Positions 1-7,545 of a stretch of DNA of 47,946 nt are shown piece by piece (the first letter of the stretch is position 1; the number at the start of each line of letters is the position of its first letter). The stretch is from CAZZNQ01 sp964655775. GTDB lineage: Bacteria > Planctomycetota > Brocadiia > SM23-32. The DNA is taken from assembly GCA_964655775.1 (NCBI GenBank), contig CAZZNQ010000022.1, forward strand, positions 1 through 47,946, written 5' to 3'. The translations under genes were made by a program, and so were the position numbers. Below the pieces are notes generated by a model. The model was not told where the DNA came from. It was given only the letters and a program-made list of their open reading frames with translations, and did no database searches.

Positions 1-594
1 ATCGAGGAGAGCATCCTGCAGGAGGCGATGCAGGAGCTGGTAGAATTGCGCGCCGAGAGCCCGGAGGACAACCGGTTCGTGCTGGGCGTCGGCAGCGTCA
101 TCAACCCCCACGAGCTGGAATCGGCGATCGAGATGGGGTTCGACATGATCGTGGCCCCGGCCAACGTGATGGGCGGCTACGCGGAAGGCAAGGAGTTCGT
201 GCGCATCGCGCACGGGGCCGGCTGTTTCGCCGCCCCCGCCGTGTTCAGCCCCACGGAATTCAACTACTTCCTGGAGCGTGAGGACGGCCTGGAGCCGGAC
301 GCGTTCAAGATCTTCCCGGCCCGCACCCACGGCCCCAAGGGCGTCTCCGATCTGCTGGCCCCGTACGCCCGCGCGCGGCACGAGGGTCGCATCATCATGC
401 CGACCGGCGCAGTGAACTTCGAGAGCGGCCCGCAGTACATCGAGAACATCTCCAAGCGCGGCTACACGCCGGTGCTGGGCATGTCGGCCCCGCTGTCGCT
501 CGTGGCCGAGCGCGGCAAGCCGGGCGACGTCGACACCATCAAGGAGTCTCTGGAGACGTTCCAGCGCAAGTTCGAGGAAAGCTGCAGCAAGTGA
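1..594 (+). CDS. KDPG/KHG-type aldolase (5' end missing)
   Basis: The reading frame is open to the left edge, so the first 20-30 residues lie outside the window; an internal ATG at 28 is not a credible start. The product resembles class I 2-keto-3-deoxy-6-phosphogluconate/4-hydroxy-2-oxoglutarate aldolases, cytoplasmic TIM barrels that split KDPG into pyruvate and glyceraldehyde 3-phosphate. Visible family signs are the GVGSV strand, the FKIFPA motif holding the expected Schiff-base lysine (about visible residue 103), and MPTGAVN where the family has PTGG. The C-terminus is complete. An SDR gene follows 34 bases later on the same strand, which suggests a hexuronate or gluconate catabolic operon. 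The family assignment is firm; substrate choice between KDPG, KHG and relatives cannot be told from sequence. Confidence 0.85.
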   Translation: MEESILQEAMQELVELRAESPEDNRFVLGVGSVINPHELESAIEMGFDMIVAPANVMGGYAEGKEFVRIAHGAGCFAAPAVFSPTEFNYFLEREDGLEPDAFKIFPARTHGPKGVSDLLAPYARARHEGRIIMPTGAVNFESGPQYIENISKRGYTPVLGMSAPLSLVAERGKPGDVDTIKESLETFQRKFEESCSK

Positions 595-628
595 CCGCAC
601 CGACTCTACCCCGATGGAGGGAGCAGGC

Positions 629-1483
629 ATGAGCGTCAAGGTGGAGGACCTTTTCAGCGTTCGCGGCACAGTCGTGGCGGTCACGGGAGCCGGCGGCGTG
701 ATCTACGGCGCCATCGCGCGCGCCCTTGCGGCCAACGGGGCCAAGGTGGCCATGCTGGACATCCTGGGCGACAAGGTGGCCGAACTGGCCGACGAGATCC
801 GGGCCGACGGCGGCGACGCCATCGGGCTGGAGTGCAACGTGCTCGAGTTGGACAGCGTGCAGGCCGCCCTGGACGCGATCCTGGCGAAGTACGGCGCATG
901 CGACGCGCTGATCAACGGTGCCGGCGGCAATCGGAAGGGAGCCTGCGTGCCCCCCGACGGCAGGTTCACCGACCTCCCGCTGGACGAGCTCGAAAAGGTG
1001 TTCGCACTCAACTACAAGGGCACTTTCCTGCCGACGCAGGCGTTCTGCCGTCATTTCGCTTCGGTCGGCAAGGGCATCGTCGTCAATACCTCGTCGATGA
1101 GCGCGCTGGCCCCGCTTACGAACGTGCCCGGCTACTCGAACGCCAAGGCGGCCGTAACCAACCTGACGCAGTGGCTGGCCGTGCAGGTGAAGGTGGACTA
1201 TCCGGACGCCGATATACGCGTGAATGAGATCGCGCCGGGATTCCTGGACACTACGCAGAACCACCATCTGCTGTTCGAGGAAGACGACGAGACGCTCACG
1301 CCGCGCGGGCACTCCATCATCGCCCACACGCCGCTGGACCGCTTCGGTGATCCGGACGAACTGGTGGGGCCCATCGTCCTTCTGCTTTCGCCGGCCGGCA
1401 GCTTCCTGCACGGCATCACGCTCTGCGTCGATGGCGGATTCGATGTCTACTCCGGTGTGGGACCGCTGGACGAGAAGCGCTAG
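629..1483 (+). CDS. SDR-family oxidoreductase, possibly fructuronate/mannonate type
   Basis: A 284-residue short-chain dehydrogenase/reductase. The N-terminal Rossmann fold carries the glycine-rich turn TGAGGVIYG near residues 19-27. The catalytic region shows a serine cluster (NTSSMS) followed by YSNAK (Tyr about 169, Lys about 173), and the C-terminal GITLCVDGG element is typical of the family. An upstream in-frame ATG at 614 exists, but GGAGGG at 616-621 lies seven bases before the ATG at 629, so 629 is preferred. Being next to a KDPG-type aldolase gene suggests the SDR-type D-mannonate oxidoreductase (fructuronate reductase) branch of hexuronate catabolism. That substrate is inferred from context; another sugar-acid or polyol dehydrogenase is possible. 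Confidence 0.85.
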   Translation: MSVKVEDLFSVRGTVVAVTGAGGVIYGAIARALAANGAKVAMLDILGDKVAELADEIRADGGDAIGLECNVLELDSVQAALDAILAKYGACDALINGAGGNRKGACVPPDGRFTDLPLDELEKVFALNYKGTFLPTQAFCRHFASVGKGIVVNTSSMSALAPLTNVPGYSNAKAAVTNLTQWLAVQVKVDYPDADIRVNEIAPGFLDTTQNHHLLFEEDDETLTPRGHSIIAHTPLDRFGDPDELVGPIVLLLSPAGSFLHGITLCVDGGFDVYSGVGPLDEKR

Positions 1484-1516
1484 TGCGCTTCACCCGGAAA
1501 TACTGAACGCTTCACG

Positions 1517-1548
1517 ACGGCCCGACGGTGTTCCCGTCGGGCCGTTTT
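1517..1548 (+). terminator. Intrinsic terminator after the SDR gene
   Basis: A perfect 12-bp stem (1517-1528 pairing with 1534-1545) with a 5-base loop runs into TTTT at 1545-1548. It begins 34 bases after the SDR stop codon and should end the aldolase-SDR transcript. Confidence 0.85.
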
Positions 1549-1607
1549 GCAGGCGTTCGCGCAATGCCGCCGCCTCGGCGGTGGTCGACTGCGACGCAAC
1601 TCCAGCA

Positions 1608-1636
1608 TTGCGCCAAGCCGTTCCGTTCGGTATCCT
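1608..1636 (+). promoter_or_regulatory. Candidate sigma70-type promoter for the radical SAM gene
   Basis: TTGCGC and TATCCT are separated by 17 bases, downstream of the terminator and about 50 bases before the ATG at 1687. The match is moderate (3/6 and 4/6 to consensus), so this is a position-supported guess. Confidence 0.35.
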
Positions 1637-1686
1637 GTTGCCTGCCATGATGATAGATATTGCCTGAATGCGCAGGATTGCGGCGA

Positions 1687-3375
1687 ATGGGACGGTACCT
1701 GATCTACAACTTCTCGGGCGATCTGGACGACCTATCTCACCTGTTCCCCAATGAGCGCCTGGCCCAGATGGCGGCCGTCATCCGCTCCGAGGGCGGCGAG
1801 GTGGAGATCTGGGACCGCGGCAACGCGGATACGTTCTCCGCGCTCGCACCCTCCGGCTGTAAACGGGCCGTCGCGCGATGGGCGGGCAAGGGCGTCTTCC
1901 GCAAGCTGGCCGAGACCGGCGAGCTCAAGCACCCGGCCCGCCTGCTTTACGGGCTGCCCCTGAAGTGGATGTCGGGATCGATGAACCGGCAGATCGAGGC
2001 CGCCTACGATGCGTTCATGCGCGCCGAGGCCGAGAGGATAGTCGAGGGCGCCTACAATGCGGTGCTGCTGAACCTGTGGCAGGGCGGGTTCGATGAGTCC
2101 ATGTTACTGGCAAGGAGCATCAAGGCCCGAACCCGCGTGCCCATCATCGGCATCGGCCAGCGGGTGGACTGGTTCCACGATCACATCCTCCGCCTCTTCC
2201 CGCAGATAGACGCCATCATCCTCGGCCTCGGGTACGACGCCGTCCGCGGGCTGGTCTCCGGCGGGCGGCTTCGGGACCTGCCGGACGTGTCGTACCGGGA
2301 CCCGGTCGGGTCCATCGTCTGCAACGAGCGAGAGGTGACCGACGTCGCCGGCCTGCCCCATCCGGCCTACGACCCGTCCGTGTACCACGGCATCGAAGGG
2401 CTCATCCCCCTCTACCACGTGTCCCTCTCGAACCAGGCGTGCCCTAACCGCTGCGCCTTCTGCCCGCGGCCGGCCAACTACGGACGCGTGGTGCGCCGCA
2501 AGCCGATGGCGCAGGTGCTGGACGAGGTGGAGGCGTTGCGGGACCGGGGCGTGCGCTGCTTCCGGGTGGCGGATTCCACGCCTCCGCCGGGGCTGCTCAC
2601 CGAGCTGGCCGACGGCCTGGTCGCGCGTGGCCTCAGCGACCGCGACGTGCACTTCACCGCCTTCAGCCGCATCGACCAGAACAGGGAGGAGGACTTCTCC
2701 CTGATGAAGCGAGCCAACGTGGACGCCCTGTTCTTCGGGCTGGAGTCTCTGGACGATGACAACCTGCGGCGCATGCGCAAGGGCATCCGGTTCGATGAGA
2801 TCCGGGATACGCTCGAGGCCGCCCACGACGCGGGCATCTTCGTCGTCGGCAGCATCATCTATCCCCTGCCCGGAGAGACCGAGCGCTCCCGCGACGTCAC
2901 CTTCAGCCGCTTGGCGGAGTTGTCCGGCGTATTGGATTCGATACTCATTCAGCCGGCCGGCGTCTACCCGACGTCCGCCTGGGGCATCAACCCCCAGGAC
3001 TTCGATATCCACCTCGACCCGGAGTACGTCGAGAAGCTCATCAACTACCCGGTCAAGTTCATCATTCCCATGCGGTTCTGGCCGCCTTTCCCGTTCAGCT
3101 ACGCGCTGATGGGCAGGCCGGCGACCGAAGTGACCTTCGACGAAATACGCACGGAGTTCGAGTCGTTCAGTCGCCGCGTCTGGGGCGAGCTCGGGATACT
3201 GAACGTGCAGGACTACACGCTTATGGTCGCCCGGATGCTGGATCGGGATCCTTACGAGTTCACAGACGAGATCAAGAGGGTGCTCGTCACCCGCGACTAC
3301 GATGCCGTGGCGCAGATGGTCGACGGCTGCCGTCAGTACAGTGCAGCGGACGAACCGCCCGCACCGCCAGAATGA
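1687..3375 (+). CDS. Radical SAM protein with N-terminal B12-binding-like domain
   Basis: About 562 residues. The N-terminal 200 residues look like the Rossmann-type B12-binding domain that precedes many radical SAM domains, though a canonical DxHxxG motif is not evident. The radical SAM core starts near residue 245 with the cluster motif CPNRCAFC (Cys about 252, 256, 259), which should bind a 4Fe-4S cluster and S-adenosylmethionine. Downstream segments such as FFGLES and GSIIYPLPGET fit the Elp3/MiaB-like fold. A TTG at 1660 would add nine residues; the ATG at 1687 is preferred because the B12-like strand (GRYLIYNF) begins there. The next gene starts eight bases after the stop, so the two are probably co-transcribed. 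Substrate is unknown; relatives include methyltransferases and ring-modifying enzymes. Confidence 0.85.
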   Translation: MGRYLIYNFSGDLDDLSHLFPNERLAQMAAVIRSEGGEVEIWDRGNADTFSALAPSGCKRAVARWAGKGVFRKLAETGELKHPARLLYGLPLKWMSGSMNRQIEAAYDAFMRAEAERIVEGAYNAVLLNLWQGGFDESMLLARSIKARTRVPIIGIGQRVDWFHDHILRLFPQIDAIILGLGYDAVRGLVSGGRLRDLPDVSYRDPVGSIVCNEREVTDVAGLPHPAYDPSVYHGIEGLIPLYHVSLSNQACPNRCAFCPRPANYGRVVRRKPMAQVLDEVEALRDRGVRCFRVADSTPPPGLLTELADGLVARGLSDRDVHFTAFSRIDQNREEDFSLMKRANVDALFFGLESLDDDNLRRMRKGIRFDEIRDTLEAAHDAGIFVVGSIIYPLPGETERSRDVTFSRLAELSGVLDSILIQPAGVYPTSAWGINPQDFDIHLDPEYVEKLINYPVKFIIPMRFWPPFPFSYALMGRPATEVTFDEIRTEFESFSRRVWGELGILNVQDYTLMVARMLDRDPYEFTDEIKRVLVTRDYDAVAQMVDGCRQYSAADEPPAPPE

Positions 3376-3382
3376 GGTACCC

Positions 3383-4753
3383 ATGATTGTCACGTCTTTT
3401 GTCGGTCTGTGCCTTTTGCTGTGTGTCGGCCACCTGCTTCGGATGCGCATCCGCCTGCTCAGGAAGCTCTACCTTCCCTCTGCCGTCATTGCCGGCCTCG
3501 TCGGCCTCATCGTGATCCAGGTCTGCCGGTCGGCCGGAACGCCGGTGCCGGCGGACTGGACCGCGGGCTGGGGCAAGCTGCCGGGCTTCCTCATCAACAT
3601 CGTCTTCGCCTGTTTGTTCCTGGGCGTTGAGATCCCCAGGCCGGCCGAGTTGTGGCGCCGGGCGGGCCCACAGTTGGCGTACGGGCAGGTAGTCGCCTGG
3701 GGTCAGTACGTGGTGGGGGTGGGGCTGTTCCTTGCGCTGATCGGGCCTCTTTTCAAGCTGAACCCGATGTTCGCCGGCATTCTGCCGGTTGGCTTCGAGG
3801 GAGGCCACGGCACCGCCGCGGGCATGGCGACGACCTTCGCGAAGAACAACTGGCCCGAGGGTAAGGACCTGGCCCTGGCCAGCGCGACGGCCGGCATAAT
3901 GGGCGCGGTGATCTTTGGGATGGCGCTGATCAACTGGGCGGCACGGCGCGGCTACACAGTGCGCCGCCGCAGCCCGGAGGACATCCCCGAGGACGACGCC
4001 GTCGCCGTCATCCCGGTGGATAGGCGCCCCGAAGCCGGCAAGCTCACCGTTCGGTCCAACGCGGTCGAATCTTTCAGCCTGCACGTCGGCATCGTGGGAA
4101 TCGCCGTGCTGATCGGCTTCGTCCTGCAGCGCCTGCTGGTCGCGCTGGGCAACGCTTCCGGGCCCGGCACGTTCCGGCAGATCATGGCCAGCTTCCCCAT
4201 GTTCCCCCTGTGCATGATCGGCGGCATCATCGTCCAGATCGTGGAGGAGAAGTACGACTCCAATCGCCTTATCGATCCGGGACTGACGCGCCGCATCCAG
4301 AACACGGCGCTGGACTTCCTGGTCATCGCCGCCATCGCCACCATCAACATCGTTGTGGTGAAGACGGTGCTGTTGCCGTTCGCCATCCTGATCGCCGCCG
4401 GCATACTGTGGAACATCTTCTGCGTGACGGTGCTCGCCCGGCACCTGTTGCCGGACACGTGGTTCGAGCGGTCCATTGCGGAGATGGGGCAGTCCATGGG
4501 CATCACGGCGACGGGCCTGCTGCTGCTGCGCGTGGTCGATCCCGACTACGAGAGCCCGGCGGCCGATGCTTTCGCCAGCAAACAGCTCATGCACGAACCG
4601 TTCCTGGGTGGCGGTCTGTGGACGGCGACGGCTATCCCTTTGCTGGCCGCGACGGGACCGTGGCCCGTTTTCTTCATCTCCGCCGGTGCTGTGGCCTTCT
4701 GGCTCGTCGTGATAGGAGTAGTGAGGGCGCGCCGACGCGGCCGGGCGGCCTGA
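3383..4753 (+). CDS. GltS-family sodium/carboxylate (glutamate-like) symporter
   Basis: A 456-residue integral membrane protein with about ten hydrophobic segments. The motif GFEGGHGTAAGMATTF near residues 138-153 corresponds to the GGHGT signature in the GltS pore region, followed by the ATAG...GAVIFG helix. It probably moves a dicarboxylate or amino acid with sodium; it is longer than Escherichia coli GltS (about 400) and distant enough that glutamate should not be assumed. The frame stays open upstream to 3302, but that stretch lies inside the previous gene. The ATG at 3383 has TGAGGT at 3373-3378 as a ribosome binding site that overlaps the previous stop codon, implying coupled translation with the radical SAM gene. 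Confidence 0.8.
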   Translation: MIVTSFVGLCLLLCVGHLLRMRIRLLRKLYLPSAVIAGLVGLIVIQVCRSAGTPVPADWTAGWGKLPGFLINIVFACLFLGVEIPRPAELWRRAGPQLAYGQVVAWGQYVVGVGLFLALIGPLFKLNPMFAGILPVGFEGGHGTAAGMATTFAKNNWPEGKDLALASATAGIMGAVIFGMALINWAARRGYTVRRRSPEDIPEDDAVAVIPVDRRPEAGKLTVRSNAVESFSLHVGIVGIAVLIGFVLQRLLVALGNASGPGTFRQIMASFPMFPLCMIGGIIVQIVEEKYDSNRLIDPGLTRRIQNTALDFLVIAAIATINIVVVKTVLLPFAILIAAGILWNIFCVTVLARHLLPDTWFERSIAEMGQSMGITATGLLLLRVVDPDYESPAADAFASKQLMHEPFLGGGLWTATAIPLLAATGPWPVFFISAGAVAFWLVVIGVVRARRRGRAA

Positions 4754-4791
4754 GCGGGGCTTGTTACGGGGCGCGCGCACGGGCGTCGAAC

Positions 4792-4811
4792 GGGAATATC
4801 ATTATAATCCC
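4792..4811 (+). promoter_or_regulatory. TATAAT box inside an imperfect palindrome, upstream of the large operon
   Basis: A perfect TATAAT lies at 4803-4808, 64 bases before the ATG at 4872, in an AT-rich patch unusual for this DNA. It is embedded in a 20-bp imperfect inverted repeat (4792-4801 against 4802-4811, 8 of 10 positions matching). No good -35 is visible at 16-18 bases, which could mean that an activator is needed. A regulator bound to the palindrome would cover the -10 region. Promoter function is inferred. Confidence 0.4.
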
Positions 4812-4871
4812 GGCTCCAATGCCGTTATTATTAGTGTAGGCAAGGAGTTGGGAAGGGGAGGCCCCCCGAAC

Positions 4872-6515
4872 ATGGGAAAAGAAGCCCTCCGGATGCTGAG
4901 CCGTGTGGGGAAACGGTTGCGCGCCGTGCTGCTTGCGCGGCGGTTCTACGCGGTGTTTCTTGCGGCGTCGGGACTGTACGCCGCGTTGCTGCTCTGCTCA
5001 CGGCTGTTGGCCCTGGTGCCGGACGTCTTCGACCCGCTGAATCTGGTGACTGTGGCAGCGGCGTCGCTCGCCCTTGCCGTTGCGACCTATCCCCGCCCCG
5101 CAACGGCGGACGTGGCGCGTCTGGTTGACCGGCGGACCGGTACCGACGATCTATACCTGAACGCCAGTCTGGTGGCGAGCTCGGCCGGGCAGTACCAGCC
5201 GCTGGTGCTGCGGGCCGCCGAGGATCGGGCCGGCAAGGTTGAACCTGCCCGTGTTGTGCCGATGCGCGTTCTGCCTCAAGCCATTCACGTGCTCGGGATC
5301 GCCGGCCTGCTGGTGGCGGGCGTCTTGTTACTGCCTCAACTGGATCCGTTCGGCAGGGAAAAGGAACGGCAGCTGGCCTCCGAACGCGAGCGCCAACTGC
5401 AGGAGGCACGGAAGGCGACGGTCGCTCGAGCGGAACTGCTGAAGGGCTCGAAGGCCGACCTGAGCGCCGACGTGAAGAAGGCGTTGGAGAATCTGACGCG
5501 CACCCTGAGCGCCCTGCCCAAGTCCGACAAGCAGACTTCGCTGAGGCGGCTGGACCAGGACAGGAAGAGCATGGGTGAGCTCTGGCGCAAGACCGACGAG
5601 CGCAAGCTGGCCGGTTCTTTCACGCCGGGCTCCGATCTGCAGCGCTTCGGAGAGGCGGAGCGGCGCCGCGCCGACCAGTGGCAGCAGCAGATGCAGCAGG
5701 GAGACGCCAGCAGCATCAAAGACCACGTCGGCGGAATCAAAGAGAAACTGGAACGCATGGAGAATGCGACCGACGACGCGGAGCGCAGGCAACTGGCAAG
5801 GGAGATCAAGAAGGACCTGTCGGAGATGTCGGACTTCGCCGGCGAGAATATGAATGCCGAGGCCCTGGCCGCCGCCGTGAGGCGTGCGATGGACGCCCTG
5901 GAGACCGCCGGCCAGAGCGGGCTTTCCCAACAGGCCCTCGAAGCCCTGGCCGAGTCGCTGGACCTTACCGAGCTTGAGTTGGAGAGCCTTGCGCAAAACG
6001 CCCGGGACCTGCAGGCGCTGGAAGAGGCGCTGAACACCGCCCAACTGGGCAGACTGCTGAGTGAACTGGACATGCTCGACGGCGAGATGTGCGAGGGATG
6101 TCAGTCGCTCGCCGACTACGAGGCTTTGTTCAAGGAGATGATGAAGGGGCGCTGTCCGGGTTGCGGCGGGGCCCTGGGGCCGGGCGGTGTGTGCGGCAAC
6201 TGCGGCGGCGTGGGCCCGGGCATGCGGGGTTCGGGTGTGGGCGTCGGTGGCTTGGCCCCGGAGGACGACACGCAGGAGACCGATTTCGCCGACGAGAAAT
6301 CGCGTTCCGCACTCCAGGCGGGCAAGATCCTCCTGTCCATCAAGACGCGCGACGTTTCCGAAGTGGGGGAAGCGCACGCCGAGTATCGCGAGCAGCTCAA
6401 CCAGGTGCGTCAGGGCGTGAGCGAGGCGATTGTCCACGAGCAGGTGCCGCCGGCTTACCATGAGGCCATCCAGCGATATTTCGATTCCCTGGAGGACATA
6501 GATGCGGACAGGTAA
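4872..6515 (+). CDS. DUF4175-like membrane protein with long coiled coil and three CxxC pairs
   Basis: A 547-residue protein, first in the large operon. Two hydrophobic segments near residues 25-47 and 57-72 and a third near 138-155 anchor it. From about 160 to 400 it is charged, Gln/Glu/Lys/Arg-rich and heptad-like, as expected for a long coiled coil. A Gly-rich segment then carries CxxC pairs at 407/410, 428/431 and 441/444, resembling zinc ribbons. The N-terminus resembles DUF4175-type proteins, which often accompany MoxR/DUF58/VWA genes. The ATG at 4872 is chosen because GGGGAGG lies 11-16 bases upstream; open frame continues to 4761 without a credible start. The next gene overlaps its end by 14 bases. 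Function is unknown; an envelope scaffold or sensor is possible. Confidence 0.7.
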   Translation: MGKEALRMLSRVGKRLRAVLLARRFYAVFLAASGLYAALLLCSRLLALVPDVFDPLNLVTVAAASLALAVATYPRPATADVARLVDRRTGTDDLYLNASLVASSAGQYQPLVLRAAEDRAGKVEPARVVPMRVLPQAIHVLGIAGLLVAGVLLLPQLDPFGREKERQLASERERQLQEARKATVARAELLKGSKADLSADVKKALENLTRTLSALPKSDKQTSLRRLDQDRKSMGELWRKTDERKLAGSFTPGSDLQRFGEAERRRADQWQQQMQQGDASSIKDHVGGIKEKLERMENATDDAERRQLAREIKKDLSEMSDFAGENMNAEALAAAVRRAMDALETAGQSGLSQQALEALAESLDLTELELESLAQNARDLQALEEALNTAQLGRLLSELDMLDGEMCEGCQSLADYEALFKEMMKGRCPGCGGALGPGGVCGNCGGVGPGMRGSGVGVGGLAPEDDTQETDFADEKSRSALQAGKILLSIKTRDVSEVGEAHAEYREQLNQVRQGVSEAIVHEQVPPAYHEAIQRYFDSLEDIDADR

Positions 6516-7545
6516 GGGCGCCGTTCGGGCGGTGGCTGGGGCAGCGGCTGTGGTCGTCATCATTGTCGGGTTGGTGCTGCTCCACCGTTTCGTCTGGCAG
6601 GGAGGGCAGGACCCGCTGGTCGTCTACTGCGCGCACGACTCGGTCTACAGCGAGAGCATCCTGCGTGCTTTCGAGGAGACGGAGCGAATCCCCCTCAGTG
6701 TCAAGTTCGATACCGAGGCGACCAAGTCTCTGGGTCTAGTCGAGCTTCTTGTCAGCGAGAAGGACCGGCCCCGTTGCGACGTGTTCTGGAACAACGAGCT
6801 TCTCGGCACCATGGATTTGCAGCAGCGCGGCATTCTGCAGCCCTACAGAGGCCCCGGCTATCAGCGCATTCCGGCCGCGTTCCGTGACCCCGACGGCTAC
6901 TGGACCGGTTTCGGCGCGCGGCTGCGTGTCTACGTCGTCAATACCGATAACATGCCCGCCACCCGCGAGGCGGTGGATCAGGTCCTTGACGGCGACCTGT
7001 CCCGCGTGACGATCGCCAAGCCGCTCTACGGCACCACCCTGACGCAGTACAGCGTCCTGTGGCATCTCTGGGGCGGCGACCGGCTGAAACAGTGGCACGC
7101 CGACTGGCGCGATCGCGGCGTGCAGGAGGTGATGGGTAATGCTCAGACGCGGAATCTGGTTGCCGACGGCGTGTGCGATGTCGGGCTGACCGATACCGAC
7201 GACTTCTTCAGCGCCAAGGACGACGGTAAGCCCGTGGACGCGCTGCCGGTGCGTGTCGAGAACGACGCGACAATCTGCATACCCAATACGGTGTCGATCA
7301 TCAAGGGCACGGACAGGCTCTCCGACGCCCGGAAGCTCGTGGACTACCTGCTGAGCGCCCGTTGCGAGCTGGCGTTGGCGAACTCGCGATCGCGCCAGAT
7401 ACCGCTGGGGCCGGTCGATGAGGGCAGCCTGCCGAAGGACGTGATCCGCATACGTGGCTGGGCGCAGGCCGGTCTGCCCCTGGGGGATATCGGGCCTGCC
7501 AGGACGGCGTGTCTCAACTGGCTGAAGGAGGAGTACGGGCAGTGA
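6502..7545 (+). CDS. Ferric-iron-type ABC transporter substrate-binding protein, membrane-anchored
   Basis: A 347-residue periplasmic-type binding protein of the FbpA/AfuA class. After an uncleaved-looking hydrophobic N-terminus (residues 8-30) comes LVVYCAHDSVYSESI, the usual first strand of the class (VYC/YSxR-like), then the CDVFWNNE segment and ARLRVYVVNTD. It should present a small ligand such as Fe(III) or another anion complex to the permease encoded next. The N-terminus lacks a cysteine lipobox, so anchoring is by the transmembrane helix. The ATG at 6502 overlaps the upstream gene and is preceded by GGAGG at 6492-6496. The following gene begins at GTGA over this stop codon. The family is clear; the ligand is not proven. 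Confidence 0.8.
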   Translation: MRTGKGAVRAVAGAAAVVVIIVGLVLLHRFVWQGGQDPLVVYCAHDSVYSESILRAFEETERIPLSVKFDTEATKSLGLVELLVSEKDRPRCDVFWNNELLGTMDLQQRGILQPYRGPGYQRIPAAFRDPDGYWTGFGARLRVYVVNTDNMPATREAVDQVLDGDLSRVTIAKPLYGTTLTQYSVLWHLWGGDRLKQWHADWRDRGVQEVMGNAQTRNLVADGVCDVGLTDTDDFFSAKDDGKPVDALPVRVENDATICIPNTVSIIKGTDRLSDARKLVDYLLSARCELALANSRSRQIPLGPVDEGSLPKDVIRIRGWAQAGLPLGDIGPARTACLNWLKEEYGQ

